Assembly (NCBI GenBank): GCA_963831155.1
Contig: CAWHOY010000005.1
Location: 868,001 to 932,000 of the forward strand
Source: CAVRXQ01 sp963831155
Lineage (GTDB): Bacteria; Actinomycetota; Acidimicrobiia; Acidimicrobiales; Bog-793
Length of the DNA stretch: 64,000 nt
Direction of reading: 5' to 3'
Shown: positions 26,180 through 34,809 of the stretch, in pieces
Layout: each line of letters begins with the position of its first letter
How positions within the stretch are numbered: the first letter of the stretch is position 1
Translations under genes and position numbers: made by a program
Notes under the pieces: model-generated
The model's database searches: none
What the model saw: only the letters and a program-made list of their open reading frames with translations
Told to the model about the DNA's origin: nothing

Positions 26180-27114
26180 CGGTCAAACCCCACAAAGACG
26201 ACCTCAGTGACGAGCGAAACGCCGGTTTCGCGCAGGACGATCTCCCGCACGGCCTCAATGAGGGCACGCACATCGTCGGCGGAGCCGCCGTCGTCGGCCT
26301 GGATGAAGTTGGCGTGCTTGTTCGAAACCGCAGCGCTGCCGATCCGCAGCCCCTTCGCACCGGCGGCCTCGACGAGCCGGCCCGCCGAATCCCCTTCGGG
26401 GTTCTGGAAGATCGATCCGGCGTTTCGTCCCCCTGGCTGGTTGGCGCGGCGCCAGGCGACGATCTCGGAGATCTTGGCCGCCGCGGCCTTCGGGTCCCCG
26501 CGATCGAGGCGAAAGGACGCCTCGGTGACGACGTCGTCGGCACCGACGGACGAGTGGCGGTAGGAGAGGTCGAGGTCGCCCGAGGGGACCACCCGGGCCC
26601 CGCCCTCTCTCAGCGAGACGAGACGGGCCGAAACGAGCCGTTCGGCGGTCTCAGAGCCGTGTCCGCCGGCGTTCATCCGCACCGCGCCGCCGACCGTGCC
26701 GGGGACGCCGACGGCCCATTCGAGGCCAGACCAACCCTGGTGAGCGGTCGTACGGGCGAGCACGGGGTAGGCGACGGCGCCGCCAGCGACGACCAACCCC
26801 TCTGCGTCGATTTCGACGACGTCGAAGCCGTCCGCGAGCACGACGGCGATGCCGGGAAACCCGGCGTCCGACACGAGCAGGTTCGATCCCTTGCCCACGA
26901 CGAGGACGTCGACCCCGGTCGCGTCACGCGCCTCGGCGATCAGGGCGAGATCTTCCTCGTCGCTCGCCTCGACGAGCACGGCCGCCCGCCCACCGACCCG
27001 ATAGGTCGTACGAGGGCCGAGCGGCGTGTCGCGTGTCGCCTTCTTGCCGAGCAGCTCCTCGACGCGGGTTAACCCTTCGGAGACCTTCTTTCTGGCTTCG
27101 ATCCCGGCGCTCAT
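26176..27114 (-). CDS. murB: UDP-N-acetylenolpyruvoylglucosamine reductase
   Basis: A 312-aa FAD enzyme making UDP-MurNAc with NADPH. FAD-binding block TYRVGGRA and VVGKGSNLLVSD, substrate block GLEWAVGVPGTVGGAVRMNAG, and the catalytic-Ser region RNAGSIFQNPEGDSAGRLVEAAG. A C-terminal HANFIQ block identifies a type I/II MurB. ATG 27114 is fixed by the ATGA overlap with murC; the longer frame is a shadow. Confidence 0.95.
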   Translation of the reverse strand: MSAGIEARKKVSEGLTRVEELLGKKATRDTPLGPRTTYRVGGRAAVLVEASDEEDLALIAEARDATGVDVLVVGKGSNLLVSDAGFPGIAVVLADGFDVVEIDAEGLVVAGGAVAYPVLARTTAHQGWSGLEWAVGVPGTVGGAVRMNAGGHGSETAERLVSARLVSLREGGARVVPSGDLDLSYRHSSVGADDVVTEASFRLDRGDPKAAAAKISEIVAWRRANQPGGRNAGSIFQNPEGDSAGRLVEAAGAKGLRIGSAAVSNKHANFIQADDGGSADDVRALIEAVREIVLRETGVSLVTEVVFVGFDR

Positions 27115-28490
27115 TTCGGCACGCCCGCCTCGGAGCCGTCGACGAGCGACGCGGTGACCTCGGTGATGTCTCCGGCGCCGAGCATCAACAGGCAGTCGCC
27201 TGCTCGGACGAGACTGCGCAACGTCGAGACCAGCTCTCGGTGATCCGGGACGTAGCGCGCCGCGATCTGTGGATGTGCACCCTTGACCGCGTCGAAGATG
27301 ATCCGACCGGACACACCCGGGATCGGCGTCTCCCACGCCGCGTAGATGTCGGTGATCACGACCTCGTCCGCGCCGACGAAGGCGTGGGCGAAGCCGGGTC
27401 CGAGAGCCGCCACCCGCGAATAGCGGTGCGGCTGGAAGCAGCAGACGATCCTTGTGAACCCGCCGCCGAGCGCAGCGTCGATTGCCGCCGCGACCTCACC
27501 GGGAAGGTGGGCGTAATCGTCGATCACCGTCGCGCCTTCAAATTCTCCGCGGAACTCAAAGCGTCGAGCGACGCCGCCAAAGCGGGCGAGGGCGCGGCCG
27601 ATCGCCTCGCGGTCCGCGCCGATCGCTAGCGCACCAGCAGCGGCCGCCGCGGCGTTGCGGGCGTTGTGACGGCCCGGTACGGCGAGCGCGATCGGAATGG
27701 TTGGTGAACCTCGGCGCTGCAGCCCAAAGCGCGCCCGCGAGCGCTCCGGAGTGAAGTCGACGATTCTCACGTCGGCGGCCTCGTCGAATCCGAACGTCGT
27801 GGCGTCCATCGGTGCGACCGATCGCGCAAGCGGATCGTCGACGGAGACGATGCAGGCGCGCGCATCACGGGCAAAGCGCGCGAACGCCGCGGTGAGTTCT
27901 TCCTCGGTGCCGAAGTGGTCGAGGTGGTCCGCCTCGATGCTCGTCACGACAGCGACTTCCTTCTGCAGCGCGAGGAACGTGCCGTCACTCTCGTCCGCTT
28001 CGACGACAAGCCACTCCCCCTCGTCCCAGGCGGCATTGGCGCCGAACTCGTAGATATCGCCGCCGACGATGAACGATGGCCGCATGCCCGCTTCGACCAG
28101 GATCAGCGCCAGCATCGACGAGGTCGTCGTCTTGCCGTGCGTCCCAGAGACGGCGATCGTGCGCCGCTCGGCACAGATCGCGCCGAGCAGCTCTGCCCGG
28201 GAGAGCACGAGAAGGTGCTGCGACCGCGCCGCGACGACCTCGACGTTGGCGTCGGATATCGCACTCGATCGGGCGACGATCTCCGCGTCACCCAGGTGAT
28301 CGACGTCGTGACCGACAAAGGTGCAAACGCCGAGTCCCCGCAGTCGCTCGAGCGCGACGCTCTCTTTCAAGTCGCTGCCGCTCACGTGGTGACCCATGCC
28401 GACGAGCACCGTCGCGATCGCGCTCATCCCGGCGCCGCCGATCCCGACGATGTGCATCCGGCGCGCAACAGAAAGGTCGACGGCGCTCAC
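27111..28490 (-). CDS. murC: UDP-N-acetylmuramate--L-alanine ligase
   Basis: A 459-aa Mur ligase adding L-Ala to UDP-MurNAc. N-terminal UDP-binding GIGGAGMSAIA (16-26), ATP P-loop GTHGKTTT (116-123), and the central-domain EADHLDHFGTEEEL. C-terminal CCFQPHRYSR is characteristic of MurC. Coupled to murG (upstream) and murB (downstream) by ATGA overlaps. Confidence 0.96.
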   Translation of the reverse strand: MSAVDLSVARRMHIVGIGGAGMSAIATVLVGMGHHVSGSDLKESVALERLRGLGVCTFVGHDVDHLGDAEIVARSSAISDANVEVVAARSQHLLVLSRAELLGAICAERRTIAVSGTHGKTTTSSMLALILVEAGMRPSFIVGGDIYEFGANAAWDEGEWLVVEADESDGTFLALQKEVAVVTSIEADHLDHFGTEEELTAAFARFARDARACIVSVDDPLARSVAPMDATTFGFDEAADVRIVDFTPERSRARFGLQRRGSPTIPIALAVPGRHNARNAAAAAAGALAIGADREAIGRALARFGGVARRFEFRGEFEGATVIDDYAHLPGEVAAAIDAALGGGFTRIVCCFQPHRYSRVAALGPGFAHAFVGADEVVITDIYAAWETPIPGVSGRIIFDAVKGAHPQIAARYVPDHRELVSTLRSLVRAGDCLLMLGAGDITEVTASLVDGSEAGVPK

Positions 28491-29638
28491 CGATGCTCCT
28501 TCTGATCGGTGCGGCCGCCACCGATCGTTCCGACGAGCTCCGCGACGCGTTCTGCCGCGTCCTGACGGCCGACGGCGCGGGCGTGGGCGCGCATCTCCTC
28601 CCTCGACGGCGCGTCGTCGAGCAGCGCACGCACCCGGTCCCAGATCGCCTCGATCGTCGCCTTTTCGTCAGCGACGATCTCCGCGCCAGCGGCGTTCGCC
28701 AGGCGCTCGGCGTTCTTGCGTTGATGGTCGCCCGGAGCACCCGGCAGCGGCACGAAGATCGTCGGCGTACCGATGACCGCGATCTCGGCCACGGTCGACG
28801 CACCCGCCCGGCTGATCGCGAGGTCCGCAGCGGCAAGGACATTGGGCAATCGCTGCTCGTAGGCGACGAGGTGGTACGCCAGCGCGACGTCGTCGAGGCG
28901 CATCGCCCGAGCCCGTTGCGCGCACTCGGCGAAGCCCCGCTCCCCGCTCACGTGGTAAATCGTCAGATCGTCCCGATCCGAAAGCCGCTGCGCGAGCGCG
29001 ATCGCGAGCTCGTTCAGCCGGCGGGCGCCGAGCGACCCCCCGACGACGACCAACAGCGTCCGTTCCGCATCGACTCCGACACCGCTTTTCGCCTTGGCGC
29101 GATCGCCGCTTGCCCGTGCAGCCCGCACGACGGCCTCGCGGACCGGCGCACCGGTGACGACGGCGCGCGGTAGCCGGGTTCCCTCGTACGCAACGGCGCT
29201 CGCCTTCGCGAAGCGAGCGATCAGTCTGTTCGCCGCGCCCGGCACGGCGTCGACGTTCATCACAACGACCGGCACCCGCCAGAGCACCGCCGCCAGCGCG
29301 CAGCCGAGCGCCCCGTAGCCGCCGGCGGAGACGACGACGCGCGGCCGCCAGCGGTGGACGAGCACGGTGGCAGCCACGAAGCCAATAAAGAGGCCGGCCA
29401 GTGCCGAGAGGTTGCGCACGCTCATCCTGCGCACGATCCCTCGACCAGGAAGCTCGGTGACCGAAAAGCCGGCGGGACGGACGAGGCGGGACTCGACGCC
29501 ACGCCGGGTGCCGACGAAGCGGATCGACCCGGGACTCCGACCCTGCGCGACGAGCGCTTCGGCGAGCGCTAGCGCCGGCTCGACGTGGCCGGCGGTCCCG
29601 CCGCCGGCGACGACGACCTCGATCGCGTGCTTGGTCAC
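28487..29638 (-). CDS. murG: UDP-GlcNAc:lipid I N-acetylglucosaminyltransferase
   Basis: A 383-aa GT28 glycosyltransferase converting lipid I to lipid II on the cytoplasmic face. GGGTAGHVEPALALAEAL is the N-terminal membrane/lipid loop; VVVGGSLGARRLNEL and the donor-site block AISRAGASTVAEIAVIGTPTIFVPLP follow. Fused by ATGA to ftsW and murC. Confidence 0.95.
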   Translation of the reverse strand: MTKHAIEVVVAGGGTAGHVEPALALAEALVAQGRSPGSIRFVGTRRGVESRLVRPAGFSVTELPGRGIVRRMSVRNLSALAGLFIGFVAATVLVHRWRPRVVVSAGGYGALGCALAAVLWRVPVVVMNVDAVPGAANRLIARFAKASAVAYEGTRLPRAVVTGAPVREAVVRAARASGDRAKAKSGVGVDAERTLLVVVGGSLGARRLNELAIALAQRLSDRDDLTIYHVSGERGFAECAQRARAMRLDDVALAYHLVAYEQRLPNVLAAADLAISRAGASTVAEIAVIGTPTIFVPLPGAPGDHQRKNAERLANAAGAEIVADEKATIEAIWDRVRALLDDAPSREEMRAHARAVGRQDAAERVAELVGTIGGGRTDQKEHR

Positions 29639-30903
29639 CTGGCCGCAGCGGCGCGTCGGCGGACCCGGTCGTGTTCTGAGGCCGAGCGCGTTTTCTCATC
29701 CGGGTGGCGCGCGATGCGCACGAGAACGCCCATCGCCGCCAGCAGGACCACCAAAGAGGAGCCCCCTGACGACAGGAACGGCAGCGGGATTCCTGTCTCT
29801 GGCACGATGCCGATCACGCCGCCGATGTTGATGAGCGCCTGCACGACGATCCAGGTCGTGATGCCGATCGCGACAAGCCGCGCGAAACGGTCCGTCGCGC
29901 GCGACGCGATCCGGACGCCCAGCCAGCCGAGCAGCACGAAGCCGGCGAGCACACCGAGCGAGCCGACGAGCCCGAAATTGTTGCCGACGATCGAGTAGAT
30001 GAAGTCGGTGCTCGCGTTCGGGAGGAATCCCCAGGCCGCTGGCGATCCGCCGAGGCCGGTCCCGAGCAGATGGCCGGAGCCCAAGGTGACGAGTGACTGC
30101 ACGACTTGGTAGCCGCTCGTCGTCGAATGGGCGAAGGGATTGATGAACCCGGCGATCCGCGCACGCCCGTAGGGCTCGACGATGAGGAACGCCGCACCGA
30201 GCACGAGAAAGATCGCGCCGAGTGCGGCGACCTTTCGGATCGCGACGCCGCCGGCGTACAACAAAACCCCACCGACCGTCACGACGACCGCCGCCGTGCC
30301 GAGGTCGGGCTGGCGGACGATGAGGATCGCCAAGGCGATGAGGACGATGACCACCGGACGCACGACGTCGACCGGCTCCCCGCCCCCTTTCGAGCGCCTG
30401 GCGATCAAATCGGCGACGAAGATGACGACGGCGAGTTTCGCGATCTCCGACGGCTGCACTCGGAACAGTCCAAAACCGATCCAACGGGCCGAGCCGCCGG
30501 CGACCGAGCCGACGCCGCGCACCAACACCGCGAGCAGCATCACCCCCGTCGCGACGAGCAGCGGCACCGCTACGCGGCGCCAGAACTGCAGCGTCATTCG
30601 AGCCGTCACGACAAAGGCGATCGCGCCGATCAGGCTCCACAGTCCCTGGCGCTCGACGACCGACCACGGCGAGCCGTACGTCGCGATCGACGACACCGAC
30701 GACGACGACAGCACCATCACGAGACCGAAGACGCAGAAGCCGGCGACGAGACCGCTCAAGGCCATCGCGTCCCGGCTCGGAGCGCCGGGTACTGCCTGCG
30801 CGCGTACCCGCTGACCGTCGGGCACGACACGCAGCCGCGCTGAGCGCGCCGAGCGGGAGGTGGCGTGACCACGCCGTTCGAGCGTGCCCGTCGTCGCGGT
30901 CAT
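29635..30903 (-). CDS. ftsW: SEDS glycosyltransferase FtsW
   Basis: A 422-aa polytopic protein (about ten transmembrane helices) that polymerises lipid II at the septum with FtsI. SEDS landmarks: GSARWIGFGLFRVQPSEIAKLA, RQPDLGTAAVV, and FIYSIVGNNFGLVGSLGVL, ending PETGIPLPFLSSGGSSLVV. A basic tail of about 45 residues precedes the first helix. Starts inside the murD stop (ATGA) and overlaps murG by 4 bp. Confidence 0.94.
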   Translation of the reverse strand: MTATTGTLERRGHATSRSARSARLRVVPDGQRVRAQAVPGAPSRDAMALSGLVAGFCVFGLVMVLSSSSVSSIATYGSPWSVVERQGLWSLIGAIAFVVTARMTLQFWRRVAVPLLVATGVMLLAVLVRGVGSVAGGSARWIGFGLFRVQPSEIAKLAVVIFVADLIARRSKGGGEPVDVVRPVVIVLIALAILIVRQPDLGTAAVVVTVGGVLLYAGGVAIRKVAALGAIFLVLGAAFLIVEPYGRARIAGFINPFAHSTTSGYQVVQSLVTLGSGHLLGTGLGGSPAAWGFLPNASTDFIYSIVGNNFGLVGSLGVLAGFVLLGWLGVRIASRATDRFARLVAIGITTWIVVQALINIGGVIGIVPETGIPLPFLSSGGSSLVVLLAAMGVLVRIARHPDEKTRSASEHDRVRRRAAAAR

Positions 30904-32264
30904 CGTTGCGCGCTCTGTTCAGCAAGCCGGCGCACGGCGTCCTTGAAGTCGTCGCCGCGCGCTTCGTACGACGCGTACCAGTCGAACGATGCGCAGCCGG
31001 GTGAGAGGAGCACCGCGTCGCCAGGGCGCGCGAGGGACGCGCCTGCGGCGACCGCGTCGACCATCGACTCAACGCGGCGCACGGGACAATCGGAGGAAAA
31101 GATCCGCTCGATCTCGGCAGCGGACTCTCCGATCGCGACAACGCCGCGCAAGACCGCGGATCCGCCTTCGGGCGTCGCGCTCTTGATCACCGACAGGTCG
31201 AGGCCCTTGTTCCTCCCGCCGAGGATGAGGACGACCGCGGGAAAGGCCTTCAACGCAGTCACGACTGCGGCCGGCGTCGTCGCCTTCGAATCGTCGTAGT
31301 ACGCGACTCGAGACACCGTCGCGACACGTTCGAGGCGGTGAGCCGGCGGGACCGTCGTGCGCAGCGCCTCGAGCACGCCATCGCGGGTCGCGCCCGACTC
31401 GAGGGCCGTGACGAGCGCGGCGAGCGCGTTCAGCCGGTCGTGTGGCAGGTCACGGGCGAGGTCGCTCGAACGGGCGAGAACCGTGCCGTCGGCCGCGACC
31501 ATTTCGTCGCCGTCGAGGCGGTAGTCGCCCTTCGTCGCGCCGAATGTCACCACCCGACCCGGGGCTCGTGCCGCAGCCGCCGCGATCGCTTCGTCGTCGG
31601 CGTTCGCGATCGCGACATCGCCTTCGCGCTGGTGCGCCCAGAGACGCGCCTTCGCTGCAAAGTACTCGTCGGTCGAGGCATGCCAGTCGAGGTGATTCGG
31701 GGCGAAGTTCAGCCACGTCCCGACGGCCGGGCGGAACGTCGGTGACAGCGCGAGCTGGAACGATGACACTTCGGCGACGACCACATCGAGGTCGTCGCGG
31801 CCAGCAACCGAGATCAACGGGACTCCGATGTTGCCGACCGATTCGGATTGACGCCCCGACGCCCGCAATATCGCGTTCACCAACTCGACGACGGTCGTCT
31901 TTCCGTTCGTGCCGGTGATGGCGACGATCGGCGGACGGAACATCCACGAGGCGAGCTCGATCTCCGAGACGATTTTCTCGGCGTTCCCCGCAGAGAACAC
32001 CGGGTGGCTCGGAAACACCCCGGGACTCGCGACAACGAGATCAACCTCGTCGACGAGCGCGCGCAGTGCGTCGCGTTCGGGCGTGCGACGCACCTCGACG
32101 CCGGAGCGGCCCACGGTCGCGTCGACGACCGCCTCGGAATCGTCGAGCGCGGTCACGACAACTCCGCGCGCTTTCAGCACTTTCGCGACCGCTTGTCCCG
32201 TCCACGCGAACCCGACGACGAGGACGTGACGCAGCGCGGTGACGTCTTTCGCGGAGGCCGTCAT
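30900..32264 (-). CDS. murD: UDP-N-acetylmuramoyl-L-alanine--D-glutamate ligase
   Basis: A 454-aa Mur ligase adding D-Glu. ATP loop GTNGKTT (118-124), the NFAPNHLDWHAS block of the central domain, and ILGGRNKGLDLSV in the C-terminal domain, which is characteristic of MurD. ATG 32264 lies in CTATGA at the mraY stop; a much longer frame upstream is out-of-frame mraY sequence. Confidence 0.95.
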   Translation of the reverse strand: MTASAKDVTALRHVLVVGFAWTGQAVAKVLKARGVVVTALDDSEAVVDATVGRSGVEVRRTPERDALRALVDEVDLVVASPGVFPSHPVFSAGNAEKIVSEIELASWMFRPPIVAITGTNGKTTVVELVNAILRASGRQSESVGNIGVPLISVAGRDDLDVVVAEVSSFQLALSPTFRPAVGTWLNFAPNHLDWHASTDEYFAAKARLWAHQREGDVAIANADDEAIAAAAARAPGRVVTFGATKGDYRLDGDEMVAADGTVLARSSDLARDLPHDRLNALAALVTALESGATRDGVLEALRTTVPPAHRLERVATVSRVAYYDDSKATTPAAVVTALKAFPAVVLILGGRNKGLDLSVIKSATPEGGSAVLRGVVAIGESAAEIERIFSSDCPVRRVESMVDAVAAGASLARPGDAVLLSPGCASFDWYASYEARGDDFKDAVRRLAEQSAQR

Positions 32265-33295
32265 AGCAATGACCTCACGCCCAAGAAGTCGGCGTAGAAG
32301 ATTCCGAGGCCGAGCGCGGTGCAAAGTCCCGAGAAGATCCAGAACCGCACGATGACGGTCGTCTCCGGCCAGCCCGCAAGCTCGAAGTGATGGTGGATCG
32401 GCGCCATTCTGAAGATACGCGTGTGGAATACCCGGAAGCTCACGACCTGCGCGACGACCGACAACGTGACGACGAGGAATAGCCCACCGATGATCGGCAG
32501 CAACAGCTGCAGGTTCAACTCGAGCGCGAGACAGGCGAGCGCGGTGCCGATAGCGAGCGAACCGGTGTCGCCCATGAAAATGCGCGCCGGCGCCGCGTTC
32601 CACCATAAAAAGCCGACGCACGCGCCACCCATCGCGACAGCGACCAGTGCCAGATCGAGCGACGGGTGCACGTGGTAGATGCGGACGTGGCGGTACTCCC
32701 AGTAGCCGATCAGTGTGAAGCCGACGAAGCTGAAACCGGCCGCGCCGGCTGCGAGGCCATCGAGCCCGTCGGTGAGGTTCACCGCGTTCGATTCTGCGGT
32801 CATGATGAACGTCGCCCAAACGACCCAGCCGGCCGCGCCGAGTCCGACGCCCGGAATGCTCGCCCTGGTGAACGAAAGGGTCGTACTCGCGTGCGCGAAA
32901 TGCTCGGCCATAAGCGCGAAGGCGACGCCGAGGACGATCTGCAAGATGAGCTTGCCGCGCTTGTCGAGCCCGAGGCTTCGCCGCCGGCTCACCTTCAACC
33001 AGTCGTCCGTGACGCCAATCGCGCCGGCGAGGATGATCGCACCGAGCGCAAGCGCCCCGGCGACGGTGAACGGTGTCGTCGTGCCGACGTGACCGAACAG
33101 GTAGCCGATCGTCGCCGCGAGGATCAACGCGACCCCGCCCATCGTCGGCGTCCCCGCCTTCATGACGTGGTAGGCCGGGCCGTCCTCGCGGATCTGCTGG
33201 CCGATGCGGCGCGTAACGAGGGCGCGCATCAACAGTGGGGTGCCGAAGCCGGCAACGAGAAGGGCTACCGTGCCGGCCTCGAAGATCGATATCAC
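32261..33295 (-). CDS. mraY: Phospho-N-acetylmuramoyl-pentapeptide transferase
   Basis: A 344-aa membrane enzyme making lipid I from UDP-MurNAc-pentapeptide and undecaprenyl phosphate. Ten helices; the catalytic blocks are GVTDDWLK, NAVNLTDGLDGLAAG, FMGDTGSLAIG and APIHHHFELAGWPET. Start GTG 33295 sits in a GTGA overlap with the murE stop, which I prefer to the upstream start at 33346. Unusually it follows murE directly, without murF between. Confidence 0.94.
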   Translation of the reverse strand: MISIFEAGTVALLVAGFGTPLLMRALVTRRIGQQIREDGPAYHVMKAGTPTMGGVALILAATIGYLFGHVGTTTPFTVAGALALGAIILAGAIGVTDDWLKVSRRRSLGLDKRGKLILQIVLGVAFALMAEHFAHASTTLSFTRASIPGVGLGAAGWVVWATFIMTAESNAVNLTDGLDGLAAGAAGFSFVGFTLIGYWEYRHVRIYHVHPSLDLALVAVAMGGACVGFLWWNAAPARIFMGDTGSLAIGTALACLALELNLQLLLPIIGGLFLVVTLSVVAQVVSFRVFHTRIFRMAPIHHHFELAGWPETTVIVRFWIFSGLCTALGLGIFYADFLGVRSLL

Positions 33296-34809
33296 TGCGC
33301 GCCCGCTTCTCCCTCGATCCCGGGGCTCTGACGTTTCGCGCGCCATGAAAGCCGAGCCAGCTCGTCGCGTACGACCTGTCGGTCGTCGAAGGCGACCGTA
33401 CGGTCGGCGAATTCCTGGGTCGTCTCGTGTCCCTTGCCGGCGACAACGACGACGTCACCCGACTTCGCCGAGCGGAGCGCTTCGTGGATCGCCGAGCGAC
33501 GGTCGAGCTCGACAACCACCTCGGCGCGACCCAACATCCCGGCTCTCAGGTCCTCGACGATCTGGTTCTGATCCTCGCTGCGCGGATTGTCGTTCGTCAG
33601 CACGACGACGTCCGCGAACCGGGACGCGATCGCGCCCATCGCCGGACGCTTGCCTCGGTCGCGATCTCCGCCCGCGCCGAAGACGATGATCACCGCGGAG
33701 CGATCGGCGCTCTCGTTTTTCTTCTGATCTCGACGCACCGCGCGCAGCACCTCTTCGAGGCCCGCCGGGGTATGCGCGTAATCGACGATGGCTACGACTC
33801 CGTTGTCCGACTCCACCGCCTCGAATCGCCCCGGCACACGCTCGGCGTTCGCGAGGCCATCGACGATCGCGTCGGGCCCTACACCGAGGGCACACGCTGT
33901 GCACGCCGCGGCGAGCGCGTTCTTGACGTTGAACTCCCCACCGAGCGGAAAGACGACGTCGCGCCGACCGAGCCGGAACCGCGAGAGCGTCAATCCGACT
34001 TCCAAGTTGCGCGCGTCGTCAAGAGAGTACGAGACCGTCGGGATCTGGCTCTTTGCAATCAATCTCCGTCCGTATTCATCGTCTCGATTGATGACCGCGA
34101 AGCGGGCACGCTCGGGTGTGAACAACTCCGCCTTTGCGGCAAAGTACGCCTCCATCGACTGGTGGAAGTCGAGGTGATCCTGAGACAGGTTCGTGAACAC
34201 GGCGACGTCGAATTGGATTCCATCGACCCGATGTTGCGCGAGCGCGTGCGACGTCACCTCCATCGCGCAGGCGATCGATCCCTTTTCGTGCAGGTCGAGA
34301 AGCGCCCGTTGCAGTTGCGGGGCCTCGGGCGTCGTCCGCGCGCCACCGAGGGTGCCGATGACGCCCGTCGCCCACCCTTCGACTTCCAAGATGTCGCGCA
34401 AAAGCTGCGTCGTCGTCGTCTTGCCGTTGGTACCGGTGACCCCGACCATCCGCAGCTTTCGCGCCGGGTCGTCGTAGAACGCGCACGCGGCGAGCGCCAT
34501 CGCTTGGCGCGCCATCCCCGGAGCGACGACGAGTTGGGCGGAGGAGCCGACCTCTGGTCCCAGGGTGTGTTCGCAGATGAAAGCGACGGCACCGCGCCGG
34601 TACGCCTTCGGGGCGAAATCATGGCCGTCTACGTGCTGGCCGACGAGACAGCAGAACAGCGCCCCTGGCGCGACGCTGCGATGGTCGAATGCCACCTGGG
34701 TAACGCCGACGCGCTTCGTCTGACCGATCACCGCCAGCGGTTGGATGCGCTCGACGATCTTCTCGACCGCCACACCGGCTGGTTCATCCACCACGGCCAG
34801 GCTCGTCAC
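33292..34809 (-). CDS. murE: UDP-MurNAc-tripeptide synthetase (meso-DAP adding)
   Basis: A 505-aa Mur ligase. ATP loop GTNGKTTTT (126-134), carbamylated-Lys region, SQDHLDFH, and the specificity motif DNPR (407-410), which marks meso-diaminopimelate rather than lysine as substrate. This agrees with dapD/dapE at the right end of the window. Coupled to ftsI and mraY by 4-bp overlaps. Not a MurE-MurF fusion: the length is that of MurE alone. Confidence 0.95.
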   Translation of the reverse strand: MTSLAVVDEPAGVAVEKIVERIQPLAVIGQTKRVGVTQVAFDHRSVAPGALFCCLVGQHVDGHDFAPKAYRRGAVAFICEHTLGPEVGSSAQLVVAPGMARQAMALAACAFYDDPARKLRMVGVTGTNGKTTTTQLLRDILEVEGWATGVIGTLGGARTTPEAPQLQRALLDLHEKGSIACAMEVTSHALAQHRVDGIQFDVAVFTNLSQDHLDFHQSMEAYFAAKAELFTPERARFAVINRDDEYGRRLIAKSQIPTVSYSLDDARNLEVGLTLSRFRLGRRDVVFPLGGEFNVKNALAAACTACALGVGPDAIVDGLANAERVPGRFEAVESDNGVVAIVDYAHTPAGLEEVLRAVRRDQKKNESADRSAVIIVFGAGGDRDRGKRPAMGAIASRFADVVVLTNDNPRSEDQNQIVEDLRAGMLGRAEVVVELDRRSAIHEALRSAKSGDVVVVAGKGHETTQEFADRTVAFDDRQVVRDELARLSWRAKRQSPGIEGEAGAQ

